Source of the DNA: Lasioglossum baleicum
Taxonomy: Eukaryota; Arthropoda; Insecta; Hymenoptera; Halictidae
Reading direction: 5' to 3'
NCBI RefSeq assembly: GCF_051020765.1
Contig: NW_027469209.1
Span: forward strand, 186,001 to 250,000
DNA: 64,000 nt
The notes below the pieces were generated by a model. That model made no database searches. It was not told the DNA's origin and was given only the letters and a program-made list of their open reading frames with translations. Position numbers and translations under genes: made by a program. Position 1 is the first letter of the stretch, and the number at the start of each line of letters is the position of its first letter. Below are positions 46,478 through 57,419 of this stretch, piece after piece.

Positions 46478-47899
46478 ATGTCTCGCCCAATCACACGATC
46501 CCAAACGGATCCCCGAGCGGATCCTAATCAAGACCTTCCTCCGCCAACCGAGGAAGAGCTACTTCTTTACGCGCAAGATCTCGCCCGTAAAGAGGAATAT
46601 TTAAAAGAGCAAACCGAATTCATTGCTAAATTGCGTCTTAAATATGAAGAAGACGCACAGAATCAAAATAACATGCTCGATGAAATACGCAAAGAGCTCC
46701 ACAATATTCAAGCCTTGGACCAAAACTTACGTCACCAAGCGCCTACACCAGGCCCCAGTAACGTCTCTAACACGCGAGAACCTTCATTATCAGAGCCACG
46801 CGAAACCCCGCAATATGAGCCAACAGGAAATTTCGCGTTGAAACAAGCCGCAGAACTCGTACCCAAATTCGTCGGAACATCGATTCCCGTCCTAAAATTC
46901 ATCCGCGCCTGCAAACGCGCGCGTGATTCTATCCCCGAATCCATAGAACGTGCCCTTACTAAACTAATCTGCAATAAACTTTCCGATCGTGCGTACGCTG
47001 CCATTGAAGGCGAAAACATACGTACAATCTCACAACTTTGCGATAAGCTACGAACAGTACTGGGACCCTACAAATTCGTGGACCAGTACCGTGGCGAATT
47101 GGCAAGCGTAGCCCAGGGCAACAATGAGCATATTCTTGACTTCATAAATCGAGTCAAAGATTTACGAACCGCCATCAGCGATTCTACCGAAGGACATTAC
47201 GACTACAGAGAAATCGATCGTTTCACAGTCGAGTGCTTCCTTCGCGGTCTACTCCCACAACTTCGCAGCGAAGTTTTGCATTGCCGTTCTCAGAATTCGG
47301 CAGAGATCTTCGAAGCAGCCATCTCTGCATATAAGCAATATGAGCTGTATCAAAACCGTCGTCGCGAATCTAATCGTGACGATTCCCGCAAGGTAAGCTT
47401 CTCAGATAACAGAAGCTCCTATCGCCCACGCTCTTCTGACAATTTCAATTCTCGCGAACGCATCCCTGAACGTCGCGACAACAGACCGGATGAGCGTCGC
47501 GATAACGGGTCCGACCAACGTCGAGACTCGTGGAGAAACTCGAACCACAACTCTTATCGTTCTCCAACTCCGCAGTGGCGATCCGAAACCCCTCGCGAAC
47601 AAAACCCGCAGCGCGAAAACCGGGACCCGAATTCAAATCGCGACAGACGTTCGGGAGAGCCCCACAAGTTTTGCAACTATTGCAAAACTCCCGGGCATGA
47701 CATTCACGAATGTCGAAAAAGAGCCTATAACAATAACCTGCGCTCGGGAAACGAGTCAGGCCTCCCGACAGGAACGAATCAACAGCGGGAGGCCGCCCCA
47801 ACAAAGCGCAACCAAACATTCACGCAGACCGCCGTTCGAACGAACGAGCTCCCCGAAGACCAGATCGACGATTCGTCTCTGCAGTTAACCTCGCAGTAG
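46478..47899 (+). CDS. gag: Gag polyprotein, element G (473 aa)
   Basis: LTR3 Gag, intact, with knuckle CNYCKTPGHDIHEC. A Val replaces the otherwise conserved Asp in the capsid-domain FDGTS motif (FVGTS); all other copies in the window keep Asp, so this may impair the protein. Confidence 0.92.
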   Translation: MSRPITRSQTDPRADPNQDLPPPTEEELLLYAQDLARKEEYLKEQTEFIAKLRLKYEEDAQNQNNMLDEIRKELHNIQALDQNLRHQAPTPGPSNVSNTREPSLSEPRETPQYEPTGNFALKQAAELVPKFVGTSIPVLKFIRACKRARDSIPESIERALTKLICNKLSDRAYAAIEGENIRTISQLCDKLRTVLGPYKFVDQYRGELASVAQGNNEHILDFINRVKDLRTAISDSTEGHYDYREIDRFTVECFLRGLLPQLRSEVLHCRSQNSAEIFEAAISAYKQYELYQNRRRESNRDDSRKVSFSDNRSSYRPRSSDNFNSRERIPERRDNRPDERRDNGSDQRRDSWRNSNHNSYRSPTPQWRSETPREQNPQRENRDPNSNRDRRSGEPHKFCNYCKTPGHDIHECRKRAYNNNLRSGNESGLPTGTNQQREAAPTKRNQTFTQTAVRTNELPEDQIDDSSLQLTSQ

Positions 47900-49266
47900 A
47901 CTCGCCGATCCCGCGCGTACAAATCTCCGCCCCTCAGCTTCGCGAGAAAAGTGAATTCTTATTAGACACGGGCTCGGAAGTCAATTTGATACGCGCGTCT
48001 AGTTTAAAACCTGGGATAACCATTGATCCCACGAGCACGATCGAAGTTCATGGAATAACCGAGGGTTCCATAGTAACACTCGGCGAAGTCGTTATATTCA
48101 TTCAAGGGACAATCCCTATCAAATTCCACGTGCTCGGGGACGAATTCCCAGTCAGTGTTAACGGGATTCTCGGCTCGCCCTTCTTTATAGGAGGAGCTGA
48201 GATTTCCTTTGCAAGGCAATTTGTTTTAATCGGAAACATTTCTATTCCGTTCTCTAATTCACGCGCACTGCCGACTGAGCCCCGCGATAGTTCAATGACG
48301 AGGGTTATTTCAATGCCTTCTCCGAAAACGGAGGTCTCTCTTGAAAAGCACGCCGCAAGGACAGAGGAAGAAACATTCCCTCTCTCAAAACGTCGGGTGC
48401 AACCGGGAGAGATTCGTATCACATCGAATAATATCGTAGAGGAACCGGTCGATAAGCGCAAAAATCAAAATCAACAGTCCGAATCAAGGACTGCAGCAGA
48501 CTCTAATGAGTTTGCCGTTGAGCCCCGAACAGCCGCCTGCATTGCAGTCAGCGTACAGGGCCCGAAACAGGGATATATCCGCCGCGTCAGCGTAGCGCCG
48601 GATGTATTCCTCGGTGACTGTGTAGTCACTAATCGCGGAGGCAAAGCGAGCCTCAGATGTTTCAACACATCTCCGCGTCCGATCTCATTCCGATTACCCG
48701 TGTTAGAGGTGGAAGAGATCGAGCGTTATTCAACTAATTCCGGGTACTATCCCGACGCATTCGGTAACCATCCCGACCTTTCTAATTCCGGTAACCATCC
48801 CGACGTATTCGGTAACCATCCCGACCTTTCTAATTCCGGTAACCATCCCGACGCATTCGGTAACCATCCCGACCTTTTCAATTCCGGTAACCATCCCGAC
48901 GTATTCGGTAACCATCCCGACAATTTTAATCCAGAGTCCAAAGAAGACTCCCGCGAATTCAAACCTATGAAGGTTTATTCTACAAGCTCCGGTATCAAGT
49001 CCGATTTTTTCTATTCCGAGTCTAGGTTGAAAGGAAATGTCCCCGCCTTTGATTCTCTAAAGACGACAGAACGTCTACATAAAGTAAAGCATAAAACTCT
49101 ACCTCGTATAGACCGAGTATACGAGTCGATCATAAAAGATCATCCCGCGATAATTTCTAAATCAGAGTCAAAGAGAGTCTATATTTCATTTCAAAAACCT
49201 ACCTCTGATTTTTCGCCGGAACATGATCTCTTCCAATCTAAACGGTCAAGTATCCGTGCACCGTAA
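47896..49266 (+). pseudogene. pro: Protease-repeat part of G's second frame (ends at a nonsense codon)
   Basis: -1 frame to gag. Protease (LLDTGSEVNLIRAS, NGILGSPFF), linker (CIAVSVQGPKQGYIRRV, VFLGDC), NHPD repeat (48734-48921), then the block SESKRVYISFQKP. It stops at TAA 49264-49266, where element A's homologous sequence has CAA. The same frame is open again directly after it and leads into the glycoprotein, so a single point mutation broke a continuous frame like that of C. Confidence 0.82.
48734..48921 (+). repeat. Coding NHPD repeat, element G
   Basis: Four 45-bp units encoding NSGNHPDAFGNHPDL-like peptide. The end of this array and what follows are almost identical to element A 8400-9060. 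Confidence 0.87.
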
Positions 49267-49632
49267 AGCGAGTTTCATCCATCTAGGAATTATACGTCTG
49301 TAAAATACGCGTCAGCAAAAAGGAGAAACAAATTTCGTATTATACTATACCTCTGCGATAACCCGCGAACAATGATTGTAGCATCTCCTGCGACTTGGGA
49401 TAAGAAACCCTCCCAGGAGATTTCATTACAGTCCTCCGCTGACGCGAAATTAGAATCCGCGTTAATCACGCGTCCGGTCAACACCGACAAACGAGCGAAA
49501 TCCGAAACCCAGCGTCGACAAAATCTCCTTCTACAGCCGGAAGATAAGCTTGTCGCATCACGACTCAGCCCCTCGGAAGATAGGATCATTCCAGAGGAGC
49601 TCCAGTCTTCAGACAATTTCGCAACCACAAAC

Positions 49633-51726
49633 ATGTATCCGTTACAAGTTGCCATCCTATGCACCATTACCACGCAAGTTTATACCCTCATTGGATATGA
49701 TTGCGGTGGACCGACACTCAACGTCACTACGTACTCTACCATCGATAACCTGAATTGCGAACCCGAAGATGTCACACCGATCGAGAGTTTAGAGCGAATT
49801 CAACTTCTGCAGCTAGCCGAGTTTTCGCAAGCCCGAGTCCTCCAATGCCACATTGAAATAGACAGAACGATCTACTACTGTGGCATGCATTCGCATAATT
49901 CCGTCGTCGCCAATGGTAGACAAGAGTATCTCCTAACCACCACCAGTGAAACATGCTCTAATCTACACACTACTGGAACTCTGTATATTACGCCAGCGGC
50001 ACAGATCACAGGAGTCCAGCCAAATTCCACAACCTCTCGTAGCCTCACAATGGCAGGAGAAATCAAGAATGACGGAAGCTGCTCAGGCACAACCTACAAC
50101 GATCCTTTTGGAACCTGGACGGACGTCGTGGTGCAAGCCATAATACGCATCACGATACGGGACTACATTGCACCGATAAAGCTATCCACAGCACAAATTC
50201 ATTTACAATCCGGACAAACCTGTCCTCTTCAGAAAGGCAACTGCCTCGATTCACAGGACGGATACACATTCTGGGAACCCGCACCAACAGATTCATGCAG
50301 ATTCAACAACTACGATGTTCTATACGAAGGGCTAGCGACCAAGCTATCCCCACAGTTAAAATCCTCGCCAACCTTGTATACAGTTGCCTCTCAGGATACA
50401 ACATTTGCACTAACCGAGACAGGACGATCTTCAGTCTGCGGATTTATCATAATCCGTACAGAACATCCAAAACTGTTCATACTAGAAACGGGGAAGTCAG
50501 GGAAATTCAAGGAGAAGTCACCCACCCTCGTCAACAATCTCGACATATTCACCTATGTCAACAGCAAATTCGTCTACGTAGAGAAACATCTCCGTACACA
50601 ATTTTCTCAACTATATAAGGACGTCATTCGTCAAAAGTGCGAACTAGAACGACAAATTCTCCAGAACGCACTCACTCAGCTGCACACAGCCCCTGAAGAA
50701 GTGGCAACCGCCATCATGAAAGACGCTGGATTTATTGCAGTCCCAGCAGGTGAAGTGGTCCATATTATCAAATGTATCCCAGTGACAGTCCAGATCCGGA
50801 AAACGGAACGCTGTTATGACGAACTGCCCGTCACGTACAAGAATTCTTCAAGATTCCTGAAACCAAAGGACCACATTATTTCAAACACCGGTACAGAGAA
50901 GCCGTGCAGCGAGTTACTATCTCCATATTACAGAATACATGGAACATGGTACCGACTCACTCCATCACTAACAGAAACTATTGCACCGTCAGAACTCCAT
51001 CCAATCTCTAAGGCCACATGGAAATACGTGGACCCCAAAAACCTTGCGACTGGAGGCATATATTCGCAAGACGACCTCGACAAACTGCAGGATCACATAA
51101 TGTTCCCTGTAGAAAAGGTAGCCGTAATAAATACTATTGCACAAGGCGCCTCAGGTAGACAATACGCAGCAGGAAATATTAACATGTTCAACCTGCTCGA
51201 CGAAGAGTCGCTTCAACAAATAGCTGAATCTACCGCACAGAAGTTATGGTCAGGATTTACCACGTTCGGATCCGTAACCGCTGGATTAATAGGAATATAT
51301 GTGGCAATTCGCACAATAAAAACTATTATCAGCACAATCATCAATGGCATCGCTCTCCATTCGTTATACGGCTGGAGCCTCCACCTCATCGTCGCCATCT
51401 GGAGTTCCTTGACAAGATTCTTCATTTTCCTGAAACAAAGAGACGAAACATACACATACGCTGTCAGATATCGGAAAAGTGAAAGTGAAAATGACATAAG
51501 TGAGCCCATTCCCTCCCAAGACCCCAATAAAAGACAGTCAAATAATGAACATTGCGATTATAGACTGTCGGACATTGCGAAACCTACCCCAACTCCTCGC
51601 GCAGAATCAGACAACATCTCAGTGCATCCAGTGTTTCGTACTGTTAATACAGTCAACGTGCGCCGAGAACTGAGCTCCCTGCGCGGATCGCTCACTAACG
51701 ATGCGTCTCAAAACCAAAAATTGTAA
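49633..51726 (+). CDS. env: Envelope-like glycoprotein, element G (697 aa)
   Basis: The frame is open from just after 49266; the ATG at 49633 is chosen because a hydrophobic signal-like segment follows it and it matches the internal ATG of C. Then GYDCGG and LNVTTYS, a Cys-rich ectodomain, and near the C-terminus two hydrophobic stretches (about 51260-51430) before a charged tail ending in DNISVHPVFRT and LSSLRGSL. Clearly homologous to, but diverged from, the glycoprotein of C and E0, with most differences conservative. The resemblance to chuvirus glycoproteins is recalled knowledge. It stops 73 nt before the LTR, unlike in C. It is the likely entry/spread protein of this family and appears intact. 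Confidence 0.86.
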   Translation: MYPLQVAILCTITTQVYTLIGYDCGGPTLNVTTYSTIDNLNCEPEDVTPIESLERIQLLQLAEFSQARVLQCHIEIDRTIYYCGMHSHNSVVANGRQEYLLTTTSETCSNLHTTGTLYITPAAQITGVQPNSTTSRSLTMAGEIKNDGSCSGTTYNDPFGTWTDVVVQAIIRITIRDYIAPIKLSTAQIHLQSGQTCPLQKGNCLDSQDGYTFWEPAPTDSCRFNNYDVLYEGLATKLSPQLKSSPTLYTVASQDTTFALTETGRSSVCGFIIIRTEHPKLFILETGKSGKFKEKSPTLVNNLDIFTYVNSKFVYVEKHLRTQFSQLYKDVIRQKCELERQILQNALTQLHTAPEEVATAIMKDAGFIAVPAGEVVHIIKCIPVTVQIRKTERCYDELPVTYKNSSRFLKPKDHIISNTGTEKPCSELLSPYYRIHGTWYRLTPSLTETIAPSELHPISKATWKYVDPKNLATGGIYSQDDLDKLQDHIMFPVEKVAVINTIAQGASGRQYAAGNINMFNLLDEESLQQIAESTAQKLWSGFTTFGSVTAGLIGIYVAIRTIKTIISTIINGIALHSLYGWSLHLIVAIWSSLTRFFIFLKQRDETYTYAVRYRKSESENDISEPIPSQDPNKRQSNNEHCDYRLSDIAKPTPTPRAESDNISVHPVFRTVNTVNVRRELSSLRGSLTNDASQNQKL

Positions 51727-51799
51727 TGCGAGCGCACACCGAACACAACCTCGGACCGAGAGATTTCACTCCGAGAAATCTCTTCTCCGGCGAGGGAGG

Positions 51800-54168
51800 T
51801 GTTACGTCGGACGACCTCCGACGTTGGTCGAATCGAGGACCGTACCTCGATTCTAGGCTAAGATTAAATATTAAGTACATAATACCTCTTAAACCCATCG
51901 CTATCAAACTCTTGTTCTAAATCTAATATCTCTTAAACCCATCGCTATCAAACTCTTGTTCTAATTCTAATACATCTTAAACCCATCACTACTTCACCCA
52001 TGACTTTTCCTAAACTTGTTCTAATACCCATCGCTACTTAAATCTCGACTCTCCCAATTGTTCTACAACCAACCATCACTCCGAACTCCTAACTTTACTT
52101 TCACTTGTTCAAACCCTCATCTACACTTACAATTTGTTCAAATCCTCAACTCCGCTCGAGTAAACGCCACCTCGAGAACAAAGAGATCGCAACGTCAGCA
52201 GTCTTGCACGCGTCACCACTCTGTCGAGAGCGAGGACAAAGAGACTGCAACGTCAGCAGTCTTGCACCCGTCACCACTCCGACGAGCGAGGACAAAGGGA
52301 CTGCAGCGTCAGCAACCCCCACTCCGAGCGAAGGAGGCTACGCAGAGCTGCCTCTTGCATCAGTCTGGTGCTAGCCAGCGAAGTGAGCGGACGTGTCGGT
52401 CTGCGCTCACTCCATTCTCACACAACGACATCAGTCAGTCTGGCCCAAGCCAGCGAAGCGAGCAGACGTGTCGATCTGCGCTCTTCTAATTCGCGCTTCG
52501 ACGTTCATCGACGTTTGTTCTACTATTCTATTCCAAATCCATTCCAATTCAATTCCTAAATCAATTCCAATTCTAACTCTTACTAACTCATACTCCGTAT
52601 ACGATTATTACGTTTAATTCATTTATTATTATACTACCAAGTTTATACTCAAGTGTACTCAACGTTCTTTATTTCAATATATATATTATATTTTACCAGT
52701 GCTACGTGAAGTTAATTTCCACATCATTCTACTAAATCCAGTGACAGTTTCTTTTCGAAATTCGAATCGTGCCCTCGTTAATCATACAGAACTCGGCTTG
52801 GAGGCCAGTTCGTCCGCTCCGCTGAGAAGTAGTGGTTGACGAGTAGACGTTTGGAAATAATAACTTTCCAAATCAGATAAACGCATTTAATATTAATAAT
52901 AAATAATTGAGCTCTCGCTTACGTGTTCAACCTCGGTCACAAAGGGAGAAGCTTACAGCTCCGCCGAGGCAATACGTCAACGAGGTGACACTTAGTCAAA
53001 AGATTATCGAAGTTAAAGTGACAGTTTGTGAAAGGAAACATATCAGTGTCTAAAGTGAAGTGACTGTTTTAATAGTGCCCTCGTTGTCGCACGGTGACCC
53101 GGCTCGGAGGCCAGTTCGTCTGCTCTGCTGGGTAGTGCCGATTAACGAGTGGACATTTTCGAGTCAGGTAAATTACCTCTGGCCAGCGCCTACGGGGAAC
53201 CCCTGGCCAATTTTTCTTTCACGTTTGGGACTTAGACAAAATCCGACAAAAGGATTTTCAGAGTATTAACTCTTCCGAAACAGTTCCTTCCATACCCATC
53301 CCTTATGCGTCGTACACGTCGTGCAGGCCGAAAGTATCAACTGGCCAAGTTCAAACGGGCATTAAATCAAACAGCCATCTTAAACCGCGTCTTAAGTTCG
53401 ACTGATTGGACTGAACTTCTCGGAACGACCGAGAATATCGAGTGCGACGCGTCAGATTACGTATCGGTATACGGTTGTCCGTGCCGTCCGATTCCGAACA
53501 CAGAGGTCGACCACGCGGACCTCTCGCGTTCTTCACCTGTCACCAAACCGTCTGCTGGTCGCTACGAGATAGCCGATCTCGTTGACATCTCTGACGACGA
53601 CGACGACGTCAGGAATACCATAAACCTGTCCAGTGACAACAACAACCCGCCTGCCGTTCGTTACGAGGTCATTGATCTCGTCACCAGCTCTGATGACGAT
53701 GACAGCAGGAGCACCATAATCTTGCCGCACGTTCGCTGTAGGATCATCAAGGACGAGTACCTACCGTCCAACAGACGCATTGTCGTGCGTACCCCAGCGA
53801 GACAGCTGCCAAACCTTCCTCATCTCGATGAGATCTGTCTGGACGACCCGTTATACCAGACCCATGCTGACCGACGAGCTCAGCTCCTTCAACAGTACTA
53901 CTAAGATACAACAACTAACCGGTGAGAATTCGTATCTTTTGTAACCCCTTTTGTTCCATGTCAACTCACCGCGTTCGTTGCGTCAGCGTAGAAGTATCGC
54001 CATCCGCGTTGACTGCTAGCGGGTGTCGGTCTCAAATGACTATCGGTGTCCTAGCGCATATGACTGCCCGTCTGGCTGTCTTGGCGTAAAAGACCGTTTC
54101 CTCTTCAATTCCACGTGCCGCCTCCTGGGGTCATCTTCTTTGCCTAGGACGTGGGGCGTGACGTAACA
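51800..54168 (+). repeat. LTR3, 3' LTR of G
   Basis: 2369 bp, same length as the 5' LTR; one substitution is visible in ORF0 (T at 45752 versus C at 53572). Followed by TAGT. Confidence 0.92.
53305..53904 (+). CDS. LTR-encoded protein ORF0 (199 aa), 3' LTR of G
   Basis: Same as 45485-46084 except Ser for Phe in the KPFAGRYE segment. Confidence 0.8.
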   Translation: MRRTRRAGRKYQLAKFKRALNQTAILNRVLSSTDWTELLGTTENIECDASDYVSVYGCPCRPIPNTEVDHADLSRSSPVTKPSAGRYEIADLVDISDDDDDVRNTINLSSDNNNPPAVRYEVIDLVTSSDDDDSRSTIILPHVRCRIIKDEYLPSNRRIVVRTPARQLPNLPHLDEICLDDPLYQTHADRRAQLLQQYY

Positions 54169-55223
54169 TAGTTAACTCGCTTCACGTCTATAGTGGCGGC
54201 TCAGCGTTTCCACTGCGCACTTTAGACCAATTCTAGACGTGGCACGAGAACTTCTCTATGACTCGCTTCAAATTCCTTATTGGCGGCTCAGCGTTTCCAC
54301 TGCGCACTTTAGACCAAGTCCGGATATGTCACGAGTTTAATATATTCGATGCAAGAACTGAATTGGAAGATGGTGTTGAACTAACACAAGAATAACAAGA
54401 TCGAAGCACTGGTATAACAACGATATATTAAATAAGAACTGGTAAGTACACTGGTATACAATATGTAAGTAGTATTATAATAGGAGTAGTAATTGGATTA
54501 ATGAATAATGGATATTGTAATATGTTATAGGAATAATGTATGAGAATTAGGACTTGAGTTGAGTTGAGTTAGAGTTGGAATTGGAATTGGAATTAGGAGT
54601 GAAGGATCGACACACTTCACTATCGCGGAGCTAGACTGAACACGTCTGCTCTTGAAGTCGGAAGAAGCCGGACTGGCGGCTGAGGCCAGGTAGGCACGTC
54701 TGTGCGAGTCGCTGGCTGAAGGCGGACTGATGCAAGCGCCTGCTCTGCCTTGCCTCCTTCGTTCGGAGTGGGGATAGCTGACGCTGCAGTCTCTTTGTTC
54801 TTCAGTCGTCGGAGTGGGAGAACCGCTGACGCAGCAGCGTCTTTGCTCCCGGGGACTGCACGTGCATTACTGCTGACGCTGCAGTCTCGTGGCTGTCCTA
54901 TTGCCCTCTACGAGCGTGGGACTGCTGATGCAGCAGTCTTTGGACTTCTCGACGTTTCTAGAAGCTTCTAGATGCTTCCAGAGTGATGCAATACTTTATT
55001 GCATTATGTGTCGTGGTGATGGGTTGAAACTGAGGTAAGGTGTTGATCAAGGTGAAGTTATGGTGATGGATAGAGACGGAGATAAGGATTAGAACAATAG
55101 AATATATGAGATCTTAATATTATGCTCTTATGTCTAGGGGACGGTGTATGGATCTTATGCAGATCAGACCTTGTATACATAGTGTGTGTACAAGGCTAAC
55201 GTCGTATATCGGACGACGTAACA
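54169..55223 (-). mobile_element. LTR2 remnant R2 (minus strand)
   Basis: Reverse complement of the first about 1050 bp of LTR2, from the TAGT at G's right edge to the LTR 5' terminus at 55223. Its right flank CATC (55224-55227) is the first base group of the minisatellite. Heat-shock array at 54945-54979. The rest of this element is missing, replaced by G. The small frame 54750-54971 is not a gene. Confidence 0.83.
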
Positions 55224-55353
55224 CATCCTCTCGCAAGTGCTTTTGCTCGACTAGGCTGCGGGATGCATCCTCTCGCACGTGTTTTTGCTCGACTAGCCTG
55301 CGGGATGCATCCTCCCGCACGTGTTTTTACTCGACTAGCCTGCGGGATGCATC
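55224..55353 (+). repeat. 42-bp minisatellite, left fragment
   Basis: About three units of the same satellite as at 63017-64000, between R2 and H. Confidence 0.9.
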
Positions 55354-57309
55354 TGTTACGTCGTCCGATGTACGACGTTGGCCTTGTACACACACTATGT
55401 ATACAAGGTCTGATCTGCATAAGATCCACACACCGACCCCTAGACATAAGAGCATAGCATTAAGATCTCATTATTCTATTGTTCTAATCCTTATCTCCGT
55501 CTCTACCCATCACCATAACTTCTCCTTGATCAACACCTTACCTCAGTTTCAACCCATCACCACGACACATAATGCAACAAAGTATTGCATCACTCTAGAA
55601 GCATCTAGAAGCTTCTAGAAACGTCGAGAAGTCCAAAGACTGCTGCATCAGCAGTCCCACGCTCGTAGAGGGCAATAGGACAGCCACGAGACTGCAGCGT
55701 CAGCAGAAATGCACGTGCAGTCCCCGGGAGCGAAGACGCTGCTGCGTCAGCGGTTCTCCCACTCCGACGACTGAAGAACAAAGAGACTGCAGCGTCAGCT
55801 ATCCCCACTCCGAACGAAGGAGGCAAGGCAGAGCAGGCGCTTGCATCAGTCCGCCTTCAGCCAGCGACTCGCACAGACGTGCCTACCTGGCCTCAGAGTC
55901 AGTCCGGCTTCTTCCCACTTCAAGAGCAGACGTGTTCAGTCTAGCTCCGCGAAAGTGAAGTGTGTCGATCCTTCACTCCTAATTCCAATTCCAATTCCAA
56001 CTCTAACTCAACTCAACTCAAGTCCTAATTCTCATACGTTATTCCTATAACATATTACAATATCCATTATTCATTAATCCAATTACTACTCCTATTATAA
56101 TATTACTTACATATTGTATACCAGTGTACTTACCAGTTCTTACTCAATATATCATTATTATACCAGTGCTTCGATCGTGTTATTCTTGTGTTAGTTCAAC
56201 ACTATCTTCCAGTTCAGTTCTTACATTGAATGTATTATACTCGTGACATATCCGGACTTGGTCTAAAGTGCGCAGTGGAAACGCTGAGCCGCCAATAAGG
56301 AATTTGAAGCGAGTCATAGAGAAGTTCTCGTGCCACGTCTAGAATTGGTCTAAAGAGCGCAGTGGAAACGCTGAGCCGCCACTATAGACGTGAAGCGAGT
56401 TAACTACCTAAAAGGTTAACAACAAATGGAAGTTCATTTTCATTATCTTATTAATATTCCGTCATTACTATTCCTTACCCATGCGACGCCCACGTCGAGC
56501 GGGACGCAAGTATCAACTTGCTAAATTGAGACGCGCGTTGAGAAATAAAGCGGTGCTCGATCAAATCATTGCCACTACCGAGTGGACAGAACTTCTGGGA
56601 ACCACCGAGCACATTCCGTGTGACGCGTCCGATTACGTTTCTGTACACGGTTGCCCTTGCAGCCTTCCTAAAGAGGTCAACCACGCGGACCTCTCGCGAG
56701 CTCCGACGCCAGTTCTGCATCCGGTCGATTGTCCAGAGGTGATCGACATAGCCGACGACGACGACAGCCGAGACACGATCATCGTTCCCAGGGTCCGTTG
56801 CCGAATCATCCGTGACGTTCCTCTGCCAGCTCATCAACGTGTCGTCTTGCGGCCAGCATCCAAGGCCACTAACGTCGTCCCGAACCGAGCAGCAGCAACT
56901 TTGCCAGATCTTCCCCACCTCGAGGACATCTGTATAGAAGATCCGATGTACGACACCTACTGTCAGTACCGCCAGTTCCTGCTGCAACAATATTATTAGG
57001 CGTTAATACAACATTGCGGTGAGTCGTATAATATCTTGTATAATTGTTGAATCCTGTAAACTCACCGTTCTCGTTGCATCCTCTCGCGCGCGATTCTTGT
57101 CGGGACACTCCTTGTAACCGCGTCGGACGTTCTTTTCTTGACTGCATCCATAGCAATATCGGTTGTCCTAGTGCATATGACAGCCCGCGGCTGTCTCGGC
57201 ACGAAAGACCACTCCTCATTTTAATCATAATATCTCAACCGTCCGTCTGTCACTGTTCTCTTTTCTCTCTCTTGGTACCTGTAACAAAAACACAGTGACG
57301 GACGTGACA
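55354..57309 (+). repeat. LTR2, 5' LTR of H
   Basis: 1956 bp. Heat-shock array 55597-55631; Inr TCAGTC at 55846 with DPE AGACGTG at +28 (55875-55881), a full consensus match. Confidence 0.93.
56481..56999 (+). CDS. LTR-encoded protein ORF0 (172 aa), 5' LTR of H
   Basis: As in F, with His for Tyr in the SVYGCPC block (SVHGCPC) and RDVPLPAHQRVVL. EVIDIADDDD retained. Confidence 0.8.
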   Translation: MRRPRRAGRKYQLAKLRRALRNKAVLDQIIATTEWTELLGTTEHIPCDASDYVSVHGCPCSLPKEVNHADLSRAPTPVLHPVDCPEVIDIADDDDSRDTIIVPRVRCRIIRDVPLPAHQRVVLRPASKATNVVPNRAAATLPDLPHLEDICIEDPMYDTYCQYRQFLLQQYY

Positions 57310-57313
57310 AATT

Positions 57314-57330
57314 TGGCGCAGTCGGTAGGA
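57314..57330 (+). other. Primer-binding site, tRNA-Ser (element H)
   Basis: Full 17-nt match, 4 nt after the 5' LTR. Confidence 0.86.
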
Positions 57331-57419
57331 CATCGAAGTGGTCGCCGATATTTGCATTAATAAGCCGACGCGTGTCAGTGCGAAATTCACATTTCTAAAT
57401 CCCATTCATATCTTTCAAA

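Larger units (their letters stand above)
43980..54168 (+). mobile_element. Element G: LTR3 gag-protease-glycoprotein retroelement with unmatched flanks
   Basis: 10189 bp with two LTRs of exactly 2369 bp, PBS, gag, a protease-repeat-glycoprotein frame split by one stop codon, and polypurine tract GAGGGAGG (51792-51799). Left flank is CGAC inside D; right flank is TAGT inside a minus-strand LTR2. The two flanks come from different target elements, so this copy joins halves of two insertions. No RT, RNase H or integrase core. Confidence 0.88.
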
